64,000 nt of DNA from Sthenelais limicola (taxonomy: Eukaryota > Annelida > Polychaeta > Phyllodocida > Sigalionidae), in assembly GCA_942159475.1 (NCBI GenBank), contig OW804095.1:54216773-54280772 (forward strand). Reading direction: 5' to 3'. Under the pieces are notes generated by a model that ran no database searches, was not told the origin of the DNA, and saw only the letters and a program-made list of their open reading frames with translations. Of the stretch, positions 10,345 to 21,428 are shown in pieces. The position numbers were made by a program, and so were the translations under genes. Every line of letters begins with the position of its first letter. Position 1 is the first letter of the stretch.

Positions 10345-12404
10345 TGCAACAGAGATATGAGTAATCAGCTAGAGCATGTAGAGAGTTTGTCGAGTTAACA
10401 CGAGACAGCATATCAGGCAGAAAATTTAAATCTCCAGGAATGTGACGAGCAGAGATGAACACATTATGAACCACACACAGCCAGAAAATGGATCTGAGAA
10501 TGGCCATGCAAGTCCCATTACTACTACGTCCCTTGTTGATCATAACAACCGCCTGGCTGTTGTCCGAGTAACAGAGAATATGAGAGTCACGCAGCCTCGG
10601 GGCAAACTTCTTCAGAGCCTCCCAGAGAGCAATTAACTCCCAGAGATTCACATTATTATCAGCTTGATCTAGTAGGGGAACATCAAAGCTCTTCCAGTGA
10701 CCATGGGAGGGAACTAACAACTCCACACCGTCAGGAGAGCAGGACGAGTTGAAATATCCTGCACACCAATCATCCATGCAAACAGCGCCATACCCATTAG
10801 CGCTAGCGTCTGAGTAAATACATGTAGCATTGGAGATATCAAACTTGATGATAGAAGCAGTCCCATTAAAGAATCCCGCAAACCTCCTCCACCACTTGAT
10901 GTCTTCCCTGAAGTTCTCATCCAACGCAATGCGCGTGTTGTTGTGTTGATGGCCCTTCAGCAGGTGGATTATACACTGGGAGAAGGTCCTACCTCCTTTT
11001 ACTACTGTCGAACAGTGGCACAAAATACCGCATAACCGTTGAAGCTGATGGAGGGAGGCGGATTTCTTCTTGTCAAAAAAGGCTAAATTGTTGTAAAGTT
11101 TAGCCATTTTCTCCTCTGAGAGAGAGAGAGTCATAGAAAGAGTGTCGATGATAATACCCAGGTACTGTATCCTAGTTGAAGGGGCCTGACACTTCTTCCA
11201 CGAAATGCAGAACCCCAGTGAGCCAAGAAGATTCAGAAGTACCGATTGGATCTCTAGACATTCATCAAAGGTGCGACCAATCACCATATAATCGTCGAGG
11301 TAGGCATTGACTCTTGTATAACCGCGCCTGGCCATAGCTCTGACAACAAATCGGCTGATTTCCGTGAATATAAACGGGGGCACATTTCACCCCGAAACAC
11401 AGCCTGGTGTCCCAATATTCCTGATCTGAAGGATCATTGGGAAAGCGCCAATTAATACCCATTAAGGGCCAGCAAGAGGGATGGATTGAGACAGTGCGGT
11501 AAGCAGCAGTCAAGTCAATGGTAGACATGTAATCGCCGTCGTGCAGCATCTCCACAACGTGATCTAACCCAGTAAACGAGAATTTTTCACAGGTTTCCGC
11601 TTGGAAATTATTAACTGACTCTCCTAGTGGGCGCCGACAATCAGTGATGGGTCTGAAGGAAGAGGTGCCTTTTGGTACCGCTCCAATGGCATGTACACAC
11701 TTAGAGGGTGAACGAGCCCTTATGTATTTACCCTCACTGAGTTCTTCCTGAAGCAAATGAGAAATAAACTCATAGGCATCCTGTTTCAAAGCAGAGCTAT
11801 AATTGGGGCACATATATGGCTGAATCACATCTACGTCATCCACAACCATAAACCCATCACTAATGCCTCGAGTGAGGAACTGCTTCAGCTTCAAGTCATC
11901 TTCATATTCCAACTCACTGAGCCACTTCCCAAGCTTTAGTTGCAAACGGCACCCACCGATAAGGTGAAAGTCATTGATTCTGTAGGTCGGATCATCCAGG
12001 CAGAAGACATTATTAACACTATCCACACCACATGAAGGAACCAGTAACTCTTTGTATACACTGGTAGAATGGGCAGCCAAATCCGGAGATGAATTCACAT
12101 TATAAACACCAATCGACAACGGTTCACAGTTCCAGCCCACAAGAACTGGGTCACTACCGTGTACTGATAAATCAGCAAACGACTGGGGATAAATATCAAA
12201 ATCACCGGGTTCCGCTGACACATCTTCCTCAAATTGACAGGGAAGACTCACATCATTATAGGCGACTCTTTGTCTAACCATAGTTGGCGTATCAAGTCCA
12301 GATTGAAGAGGAAAGGCAGATTCCGAGAATTCCGTTAGCTCCGATGCAGGCAGAAAACAACAAGAGCCGCCATTACCGGAAGAAGGTCTCGGGTCGGGGG
12401 TCAT
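10232..12404 (-). pseudogene. Reverse transcriptase-RNase H of the Ngaro/DIRS-like element, one frameshift
   Basis: The ATG at 12404 opens a frame that carries RT motif A (TIDLTAAYRTVSIHP) and runs to 11265. The frame continuing from about 11383 to 10232 carries the catalytic YLDD motif (NAYLDDYMVIG), the RNase H motif IYSDASANGYGAV, the second acidic block LWELIALWEALK and the block YSDNSQAVVMINKG, ending near HIPGDLNFLPDMLSR. The two frames join at a run of five C near 11374-11380, where one C too many separates KCAP from FIFTE. So the enzyme was complete before a single-base insertion or a sequencing error. The family function is cDNA synthesis from element RNA. Confidence 0.85.
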
Positions 12405-12449
12405 TTCCGGGTCAAGATCCGTGTGTTTTGGTTGGCCAAGGTCAGACAG

Positions 12450-13462
12450 TCAATCTGACTTACTGCGGGAAGAACAAGCAGATGCTTTGTGTTCCTTCCC
12501 ACAGAAACGGCAAACGTGCTTCCTTGAACATTTACCATTACAGTCTTTAAAGTTCCAGTAGAAGCACACATCCTCTGGGAAATCCGCTGGAACAATGGAA
12601 GACTTCTGGGCTTTCTTGGCCTTCTTCTGTCGGTAGAAGCAGACATAGCAGAGGGGGGCGTGGCCATGGCCCCGGGGTGTAGAGCCACACTCTGGGCCTC
12701 GTGATCGGCCGCAATAAACTCTTCCAGTTCACCTTCAATGATGCGATTTACTACTTCTCTGTCGTAGAGGACTAGGGCGGAATCTTGATAAGTACCCAAA
12801 TGGGCATGCTTAGCGACATAGGTCATATGGTTAACATAACACAAGGGATCCTCTCCACGCTTAATCAACTCCTTAAGGACCCTATATTGTCCATACCATA
12901 AGCCACATTTAGATAACTTGGTGTGATCCATGTGTTTTACACTAACTCCCTTGTCGATACTTTGCGCATAAAATTCAGGACGTAAGTAATTACCCAGCTG
13001 TTTGGCTTTTTGGGCGGGGTCCAGGGCAGTTGACAGTTGAGACAAAGCGTCAGTGAACGGGGCACTCAATAGGTCCGAAGCAGCGATCCGGGACTCGGCG
13101 TATGGATTAGTGGACCCAGATTTGGCGGGAATCGAACCTGGGGGAGCCGGCAATTTCTTCACCAACAGACCAAGAGTGGCCATCATATCATGCATCTGTC
13201 TCTGTTGTTCGCCAAATTGAAGCTTTTGAGCCTTAATAAACTCAGATAATGATTCATCCATCGATTTAGGCTTGTCGAGAGATTGAGCGCCCGAATCCCG
13301 ATCGTCCCGGTCATCATCTGGTATAACTTCCAAATGTTCCAGAAATTCAGCCTGGTCAATCGAATTAGATTTGCAGTATGCAATAGCCTTTTCCACATAC
13401 ACACATACCGTTTTCCCGCAGGGTCTAAGGTGTTTCCTTTCGCATCCAGAACAGTAAGGCAT
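12450..13462 (-). pseudogene. Gag-like protein of the Ngaro/DIRS-like element, one frameshift
   Basis: The frame from 13462 begins MPYCSGCERKHLRPCGK and continues through a helical, polar region to about 12640. The zinc-knuckle part lies in another frame: DVCFYWNFKDC, CSRKHVC, FCGKEHKASAC, ending at a TGA at 12450-12452. A one-base shift around 12632-12640 separates them. The original frame instead runs on to 12401 without the cysteines in register. The cysteine/histidine pattern fits nucleic-acid-binding knuckles seen in Gag proteins of YR retrotransposons. The RT frame starts 46 bases further on. Confidence 0.75.
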
Positions 13463-13494
13463 ATTGAAGGCTTATTGGAGTCGTAATTCCAAAG

Positions 13495-13578
13495 AATATA
13501 TATGTCCAGCGACAGTCTATAGCTTGTGGCCTGAGCAACAGCTGGACGACGACTGCCGAATGAGAGGTAGTGGTGTTG
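13495..13578 (-). repeat. 84 bp direct repeat, 5' copy
   Basis: Same orientation as 10032-10115 and nearly identical. It lies just upstream (minus strand) of the Gag start at 13462. Confidence 0.9.
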
Positions 13579-13808
13579 AACGTGGACGGTGGCGCCACCT
13601 AGGGGCTTCATTACACATATATATCTATATGTCCCATATAGACCATATATACATATTTGCAGGGGCAGTTGGTTGGCATAACAACTATTTAACGAAATAA
13701 CACTGGTCTGTATGCATGGCCATCAGGGATTTACCAGACTCTCTGGGTCCTTAATGTACAACTTGTAGGCATAAGGGAGAGACGGGCTGTACATAATGTT
13801 ACCCTAAT

Positions 13809-15383
13809 GCAGTGTGTGACATAGTGGGTTGGGTTGCCATAGACAGTCGGGCCATGACTTTCTGAGAGTTCATGGCCCGACCAGTTTTTCCATGGTCCGC
13901 GAATATAATTAGAACGAAGGTAAATAAGAAGAAACTGATTATAGACATTTATTGAGAATCAAAGTAAATTATTCTATTTTCATTTCTTTAAATCTCTTCT
14001 CTGCATCTTCAGAATCACTGTCACAGGGGTGTCTACCTGTGAGGATCTGAAATCCTAGTATTGGGTAGGTAGTGGAGCCGTCTAGGAGGTTGGGGAATTT
14101 ATTTTTGGCAAGTGATGATTACCTGAATAACCCATTCAAACCAAAATCTTACAGATTTCAAGAATCAGGAAATTTGACCTGCTATCCCTTTAAATAATTA
14201 TAGCATCACTAATTTCTCCTCTTTAAAGCTGCATTCCCAGCTAAAGCGACCCAAAACTATTTTCTAAACTAGTTTTTTTATTTCCTTTATCCTGAGTAGG
14301 CCTACTACTATCCCGCATATCTGCACTAAAATTTACCATCAATAATAGAATTATTAAATGATAAAATATCCTGTAACGAAGCACTGCTAACTTTACTTGT
14401 AGAATCGATTACCCAGCATGGTATATAGGTCTGTACAACCCCTGCCATCATCACTTCTTGTCTATGTCCCTGATGAAGAACTACTGAGTAGTTCGAAACG
14501 TTGGAATTTGTAGGCAATAAAGAAAGTCAAAACAAAATAAATTGATGTAATCTATTTGTCAAATTACCAAGAAGAGCCCTTTCGAAAATAGGGAAATCCA
14601 TCAGTAGTTGGTAGAAATCAATCCAACAATAATATAATTAAATAGAATTGAATTTATTATAGAATTGAATTAATTAACCATCCGTTATGGGGGCATGCCC
14701 CCTGGATTTTTAAAAAAAAAAATAGGAGTGAAATGGTGCATTCTAGGGTCATTTTCACATATTCCAGCAATCTGAAAGCATACCAACTATTTCTTTAATT
14801 GGTTGGGACAGGAGGCTGTCATGTAAAATATCTATATTCCTAATATGTAAATGAAAAAAATAATTGGAAAACGATAGAAAAAAAGCTGTTCAGAGTCTAT
14901 TCTAGCCAATCCTGTATGGTTGGTTGCAGAGAAATAATGGTTAGCAGACCCCCGAATTTTCCCATACGGGACATGTTTGCACTGGTATTGATTAACTTTC
15001 TACGGGAATCATGTGGATAGGTTAGAATTGAATAGACCAGGAGACCAGGGAGAGGCAAGGGATGTAGACAGGAGAGAGGGAGAGAGAAAGAGTCGAGAGA
15101 AGAAAGATTTTGGGGGAGGGTGGTGGGGATGGGAAACAAGAGGCTCATCAATATTCAATACCATAACTCTAATTCCTGATCGAGCTTTTTATAATTCATT
15201 TGTAATCTTACCCAGTTTTAAGGAACCTATGGTGAGTTTATTGAATTATAAGGAACAACTGATGAAATTAAACCTCCCAATATTCTCATGGCCAGTCGGA
15301 CCAGTGCTTTTGAAAAGTTCATGGCCCGACTGCCATTTTTCATAGACTGGGTCCGTTGGACCAGTGGTTGTGTCGCACACTGC
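13809..15383. mobile_element. 1.6 kb inverted-repeat element with subterminal palindromes
   Basis: The left end GCAGTGTGTGACA and the right end, on the minus strand, GCAGTGTGCGACA are inverted copies. TAAT lies just outside each (13805-13808 and 15384-15387). Inside both ends lies a stem-loop motif, CAGTCGGGCCATGA...TCATGGCCCGAC on the left (13846-13881) and a related copy at about 15290-15340. No transposase is visible, so this is probably a non-autonomous DNA transposon. It contains the hammerhead-like core at 14470-14499. The segment at 14225-14305 (GCTGCATTCCCAGCTAAAG) recurs near 18830 and 18890. Confidence 0.6.
14470..14499 (+). ncRNA. Hammerhead-ribozyme-like core (helix II plus conserved boxes)
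   Basis: The sequence CTGATGA is followed by a perfect 7 bp stem (GAACTAC / GTAGTTC, loop TGA) and then GAAAC. These are the two conserved boxes and helix II of a hammerhead ribozyme in the right order and spacing. I could not assign helix I, helix III or the cleavage triplet with confidence. Minimal hammerheads occur in Penelope-like retroelements, so this may be a relic of one. No Penelope reverse transcriptase is visible nearby. Confidence 0.35.
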
Positions 15384-15402
15384 TAATGGTGGTTAATTTG
15401 TA

Positions 15403-16990
15403 CTAGGGTCCCCCTTTTGGGGAGTATGAGAAGAATTCTTCGTTCAGATATGATTTAAATTCTGGTAGTGTTGGACATTTTCTCCCAGCCATGGACAAAT
15501 TATTGTATAGTGTTGGTGCTTGCACTATGAATGACCGTTTAATTTTTTCCATCTTGATTAGTGTGATTTTTAGTACTCTTCCACATGTCAGGTTTCTCGG
15601 GTTTAGTTTCCTCTCACCAAGATAACCCTCATCACAACTCATTTCATAGGCGACTTGGAGTAGTTTGGCATTTTTCTCCTTTCTTCTAGAAAAGGGATTT
15701 TGTTTTGGTTTTGATGCACTTTGTCACTCTTGTTTATTTCTAGATTGAAGGATATGCTAATGAATGAAAATTTTGGATAGATTGCAGTCTTTCCAGTTGC
15801 TTCTTTTGAGCTGAGACATAAAATATGTCACAGAAATCAAGTATTGGCCGCATCATAGTGGTTGTAGATCAGCAAGGTGTTAAGGGTTGTCAGGGCTTGT
15901 TTAGCTTTTTGGGTGGCTATCAGCCTTTTACTTGCTTGGTCTAATTTTGGCAGAACACGAGGGTTGAAAGTGAGAGCCTAATCTATTTCTAGTCCCAGGT
16001 AGCAGTACTTGGTCTCATAGTCCAAATCTGCCAAATTCAGGGTCATTTTCGCTGTGTTTCATTGGTCTTTTTGGTGTTTCTTGGTACAATATCAATGACC
16101 ATGCTCTCTTTTACATTCACTGAAATTTTGTTGTACCTGCACCATCTACTGACCCTGTCTAGATCATTTTGGAGGTCTTGTTGCAGTATATTTTCATTTG
16201 TCTGAGAGTGGTAGATAACACTGTCCAGTGATCAAGATAAGAGCGTGCCCTGGCCATTTGGGATATAAAAATTGCGGCAGGCAAGCTTTTTTGGCCAAGA
16301 GCTTTCCTGCCCGGGCAAGCCATTTTGTCCTTCATGTCAACAATTGTGGCATTACTTAGGACAACCAGAAATTCTGGTGGGCAACCTGATTTTGTCAGTA
16401 GCTTGGCCAACGAGGCAACCTAATTTTCCCCCTTATTTCCACCACTGCTGTTGTAGTTGTATTTCTGAATCACAGACTACTTTGTGTAGATCATTAATCT
16501 ACAAGACAAAAAGGAGGGGCCCAAGCAAAGTACCCTGAGGGACACCACATGGGAATTTTTCCCTCCCCAAACCAACCCATTCGCCTGTACACGCTGGCGT
16601 CCCTCAGATAGGTAATGACCGAACCAGTCTATTGCTTGTTTTGATAGGTGGAATGAGTTTAGCTTTTGAATGAGTACTTTGTGGTCAACCATATCAAAAG
16701 CTTTTCTTAAATCTAGATGTATAAGTGAGACTGGATTATTTTTCTTTTCATTCTCATAGATATATTCAAACAGTCTTCCATGTGCCTGCTCTAGCGATTG
16801 TCCTGCCCTGAACCTATATTGGTATTCAAATAGTAAGTTGTTGTCCTCTAACGGGGGGGGGGGGGGGTATATAATGCTGTGTACTACCCTCTCCAGTATT
16901 TTTGCTCAACGTTCAACTAAGCTAATTGGGAGGTAGTTTAGAGGATCTAAACATGATCCTGATTTGTGTATTGGTGTAATTACTGCCTCT
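15403..16990 (-). pseudogene. LINE (non-LTR retrotransposon) reverse transcriptase relic
   Basis: Minus-strand fragments in several frames follow LINE order. Near 16990-16900 there is VITPIHKSGS...LNYLPISLV. Near 16830-16480 there are YQYRFRAGQSLEQAHG, HLDLRKAFDMVDHKVL and FGHYLSEGRQRV, followed by an altered LGPSFLSC...INDLH. Near 16210-16090 there is LDRVSRWCRYNKISVN. The C-terminal tail at 15642-15403 contains RSFIVQAPTLYNNL and LPEFKSYL. The tail and RT motifs resemble the CR1/Jockey group. Stops, frameshifts, a poly-G insertion (about 16853-16867) and an insertion in the RT catalytic region (about 16215-16450) make it non-functional. No 5' ORF is recognised. Confidence 0.8.
16215..16450. 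mobile_element. Insertion of unknown type inside the LINE RT
   Basis: LINE homology breaks off after INDLHKVVCDSEIQLQ (around 16450, minus strand) and resumes at about 16215 with YHSQTNENILQQDLQ, so the segment holding the catalytic DD motif is replaced. The inserted DNA has repeated GGCAAGC/GGCCAAG phrases. I do not recognise the sequence. It could instead be a diverged local rearrangement. Confidence 0.45.
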
Positions 16991-17204
16991 TTGAAGCCTT
17001 TGGGACTCCAAAGATTGCTTTCAAATTCCAGGAGAAACCTTGGGACATACAAACATGGTGCAGCATCAAATTGATACAGGAGGAACCAGCACCTGCAAAA
17101 GTGGGACTGTCATCATGCCAAAAACGGCCTTATATCTGTAGTTTGGAAGGAATCTCCATGCCCTACTACAGACATGGCGAAAACTTTAGAACTTTCACTG
17201 GACA

Positions 17205-17240
17205 GGAGGACCGGTGAAAAGGAACCTTCACCGGTCCTCC
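17205..17240. repeat. 14 bp perfect stem-loop
   Basis: GGAGGACCGGTGAA, an 8-base loop, then TTCACCGGTCCTCC. A degenerate version of the same phrase (GGACAGGAGGACTGGTGA) recurs at about 17298-17330. Confidence 0.85.
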
Positions 17241-17399
17241 AAAGGTTTCTCCAGTCTTTTAAAGGTCTCTCCAACGTTTCATATAAATTTTTCACCGGAC
17301 AGGAGGACTGGTGACATTTTCACTGGTCCTACATGTCTTTCAGTGCTGAAGGACCGCGGTCCGGCAGGTTTCGCCATGTCTGCTACTAAGAAGGTGTGT

Positions 17400-19528
17400 G
17401 TTGTTAACGGAAGGGGATGAATTCTAGTGCTTTATTAAGATAGTGTTATTGCCTGGATGAAAATGAATATTGGTTGGCTGTGAATATTTGTAGTGATAAA
17501 TGTGAAAAGTGATAATGGTAAAATGTATATGCAAACTGCAGTTCTAATAGGCAACTTCCGAAATACTCTGTTTTGCTTGAGATAGCGACAGCTGGCACTG
17601 ATTTCAAACAGGGACCAGGGCCTATCTAAGGGTGGGTGGGGCTCTGACTATAGCTGTGGTATGTGCCTCCATAGACCCGCTCACACACAGTGCAGGTGAA
17701 TTTTCCTAGACTTTGCATGGACAAAATTTGGCAACTCACTTCAGCTAGTATTCCACTCAGCTGTAGTGCAAAGCAGGTAAATGAAAATGGTTGTTGAAAG
17801 AATGTCAACGTTAAAAATATTACACAAGAAGTATGGAGAATGTGATATATCCTTCGACTAGATATGACATGACAAATGGTAAGGCTGATGTACAGATGAA
17901 AGTTGAGTCCTACTGATCATTCAAATACTATGCGTGGAGGCTGTATAGATCAATTTGGGAAAGGTGAGTGCCTAAGCTGGTATGTTGTTGTTCCATGCAT
18001 ACAAGACATATTCAGGATGATGTGAAATGCTAGGATGGGGCGTCTTTCTCAATTAGATCTGTAATGGCTGACTACATTGCAATGGGTGGCATTAGTCTCA
18101 GGTTGTGTTTGGTGGTATGAGCATTGATGATTTGGCATGGATGGAAGTTAATGCTTACTAACAAACAGCTGGATTTGGTTTGATATGATACCCTGTATGG
18201 ACTCCTGTTTCTACTGTCTTTCTACTGGCTGCTTTACTGTATACTAGCACCATCTCCTGTAGTGCTGGCCTCTCAAGCTAATATTGTTGTGGAAATAAAG
18301 AGATGACTGCTGGCAAGGACCAAGAACCTGGGTTATAGTGATAGATTGCTAGTTAGTTCCCTATCAATTAGCAGGAACTTCACTGCAATGATCCATTTCT
18401 AATCGAATTGAATGTAATAAGCCTACTGCTTAGTATATTGTAAGTTTTAAACAAATTTACTCTTTGGTGGTCCAACCACTGCAGCACAGGATTTCGGCCG
18501 GTCGCCGAAATATAGATATACAGACTTCTATGAAACCCTGCAGCAAAAACATCAGCGTATTATCCTCCCCAATTTTGGTCAAATGACTTTCAGATCACCT
18601 CTACTGGCTATTGTCTTTAATATTACACAATAGTTGACCTTTTTAACAGTCATCTGTTGCTCTGTCTGCCCGACCTCTCACACATCTGTTATTTAATGAA
18701 ACAATACTGGACCAAGACCTCGAGTCATAATATCAGAATTAGCAATACCTGTCGTTGATTTTTGAATTTTTCTGAAAATGTCCTCAATTTGTAGCTTATA
18801 GATATCCATCGCAATTTGTCAAAAGCTTAAAGCTGCATTCCCAGTAGCCAAAATATTCGGCACTAGCCCAGTGATACATGCTACATTCCCAGCTAAAGCG
18901 ACCCCAAAATATTTTTCTAGGTTTTTTCTTTCCTTTATACTGTAGAATGGAAGATTCAAATAAAGAAAATGAAAAAAAATGAAAAAATGAAAAAATGAAG
19001 TTTTTCATAAATTCATGGCTTTTTCTAGACTATTTTTATGATGTTACAGTGGCAATCTGGATCAAATGGGATTAATAGTATAATTAATTTGGCTTCTTCA
19101 TATATCTATCTAGCCAGTGTTATCCTTACATTTTCGATTCCAAAGGATTCTCAAATTTTAAGCAGATGCTAGAGATGAAGATGATAGAGAGACTGAAAAA
19201 AGTGAAATTTTGGCGGGTCCATTCCTCTAAATAATTATTTTAGGAGATGATATTTTACACCAAGAACAGGTCAAAATTCTTTAATGCTCTGTCTGGGTGA
19301 CCTTTGGATGGGTCTGCTTTGAATAGACAATTTCATTTTTTGACGGAAATGAGCTGAGAATGGCAGATTTTAAGAAGCTCAAATCATTGATCAAGTTCAG
19401 CTTTCGAATTTCTTTTGAATGTAATCAGTATCACCGTAAAATTATTACGGAATGGCATGCATGCGCCTCTCACATAAATTTGCTATATCAAGTAAAAGCT
19501 ACCTATGTCCCAAGGGTTTATGTTTGTT
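17400..19528. other. Intergenic, no gene recognised
   Basis: No coding or RNA feature recognised. A short repeat (GCTGCATTCCCAG, ATTCCCAGCTAAAGCGACC) occurs at about 18830 and 18890 and matches 14225-14260. Confidence 0.5.
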
Positions 19529-19744
19529 TAAGGACTGTTCATTTTTAACCACTGGAGGGGGCGGGGAGAATATTCAGGGGGTGGGGGCACTTTTTTGTGC
19601 AGACTGAAGGGAGGGGTGGGGGCATCTTTTTTTTGCGCAGACTCTAAAAGTTTGTGTGCACACAAGACTTTAAGGGGGTTTTCGCAAATTCTCGACTACC
19701 CCCCCCCCCCACCACCACAGTGGTTGATTATGAACAGTCCCTTA
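19529..19744. mobile_element. MITE-like element, copy 2
   Basis: The left end TTAAGGACTGTTCAT with TTTTAACCACTGG and the right end (minus strand) TAAGGGACTGTTCAT with AATCAACCACTG match copy 1 at 906-1179. The interior is again G/C-run rich with TTTTGTGCAGACT phrases. Confidence 0.75.
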
Positions 19745-20312
19745 TTGGGGAAGAAATCAAAATAAGATCCAAAATCAATCAACGTGTGTCGACAAACCTC
19801 AGTACGCTTAAAGTGTCAGTAAACCCCCAAATATTATGAGCAAATCCATTTCCTTGCTATTATTGAAATGTAACCACCCCAGTTTTACTTAATTCAAGTT
19901 ATTATTTAGTGAGTTTTTACCCATTTAAAGGAGTGAAAACGTAGTTCCACAGTTTAACACTCCATTCAAGGCACCACTGTTTGCCTACATCATAAAGGTG
20001 CACCAATCTTGTAATGTACATGCAATGAACATAACAAACAACTCTCATAATTGCTGCTAGAAAGAAGGAGGGATGGCTGGGCAGAAGAAGTATTACCAGA
20101 CCAAAACAAACACTGTATTACCCATTGATTGTTCCTCACAAGGTCAAAGTGAAATGAATGCAATGCTATTTCCCTCTCTTTTGATACACTGTGGCACCAA
20201 GGTATCACACATTTGTGATGTGTTTCAGGGAAATGAGTCACAAATCACAAAAAAAGGATTTTGAGATAATGACCATATTTGAGAAGAGGACATCAAGCCG
20301 ATTCCAATGATA

Positions 20313-21428
20313 GTTAAAGGCAAACGCTACTATCTAGTGGAAAATGAAAATAAATGTCATTTTTCTTAAACTTTAGTATTTGATTCTTGAAGTGTTTCTG
20401 GTCATAAGGATGGAAAAAAATCATTGGGTCGCCGTGCTTATTTTTGAATTACAGTGCTTCAAAATTTGGCATCTCAAAAGTACCAATGACGACCAAAAGG
20501 GGGCCCATTTTGCAGTACCTCAACTTCATAGTTCATATTTACTATTTATATTCACTCAATTTAAGTAAAATTAACAGTTTTAGAGAGAGTATTATTTGGC
20601 CAATAATTCTATGCCTCTTTTCTATAGGGTGCATTGTTATTTTTATTTTGAAAACAACAAATACATAATGTGAATTTTAAATTAAAAACTCAAAAAAACT
20701 CAATATTTTTCACCATTTTTATAAAAACAATTTTTTTGCCTCCCCAGTGAAAATAAATGTCAATTTTCTGATTCTTTAGTATGTGATTTTTGAAGTATTT
20801 GTGTTCTTAAAACTGAAAAAAAAATAATGGGTCACCGTGCTAGTTTCTTAATTATGGGGCTTTGAAACATGGCTGACAACCCAAAAATCTGCTGCTTTCA
20901 AAGTGTTCTATGTTTCCTAAACATGTCTATTTCAGACAGCTACAATTATTTTTTTAACGTGATGACATACATTTTTTTCCCTATATATGTGTAGAATATT
21001 ACCTGCACTATATGTGTAGAAAATTCTGGGACATTCAGAGTATCCATTTCTGTTTTATTCCCAAAACCGTGAAAGGAAAATGTAGCTTTTCCCAATAGAC
21101 TTGCATGCTAATTGAGTACAACTGAGAGTACCCATAGCTAGCTCTGTTTCCCAAACATGTCTATTTCAGACAGCTATAAAAAAAAATCTAACGTGATGAC
21201 ATGTATTTTTTTCCCTTTTTTTCTGTAGTATATAACCTGAACTGTATGTGTAGAAAATTTTGGGACAGTAGGAGTAGCCATTAATTGTTTGTTTTATTCT
21301 ATAAAATTTGACAAAATGGGCCTTTTCCTCATAGACTGCAATGCTAAAGGAGTAGTGCGTAAAATGCCCGTAGATTTGGTATATGGTAAAGGGGGGCGGG
21401 GCAGTGAATAGTAGCGTTTGCCTTTAAC
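20313..21428. mobile_element. 1.1 kb inverted-repeat element (TTAA ends)
   Basis: The left end GTTAAAGGCAAACGCTACTA is repeated inverted at the right end (21409-21428). The interior is built of two degenerate direct duplications: AATAAATGTCA...GGGTCRCCGTGCT at about 20345-20480 and 20745-20880, and AAACATGTCTATTTCAGACA at about 20919 and 21152. No ORF. TTAA occurs at both ends, consistent with a TTAA or TA target duplication. Confidence 0.75.

Larger units (their letters stand above)
10032..13578 (-). mobile_element. Decayed tyrosine-recombinase retrotransposon (Ngaro/DIRS-like)
   Basis: On the minus strand the order is an 84 bp direct repeat, Gag with a zinc knuckle, reverse transcriptase/RNase H, the N-terminal part of a tyrosine recombinase, and the 84 bp direct repeat again. 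Identical direct (not inverted) ends together with a tyrosine recombinase fit the split-direct-repeat group (Ngaro-like) better than classic DIRS. Gag and RT each carry a single-base frameshift. The recombinase is cut off where the second direct repeat begins, so its catalytic domain is absent. A run of about 21 A (10010-10030) adjoins the 3' repeat. The copy is dead for autonomous movement. Confidence 0.8.
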
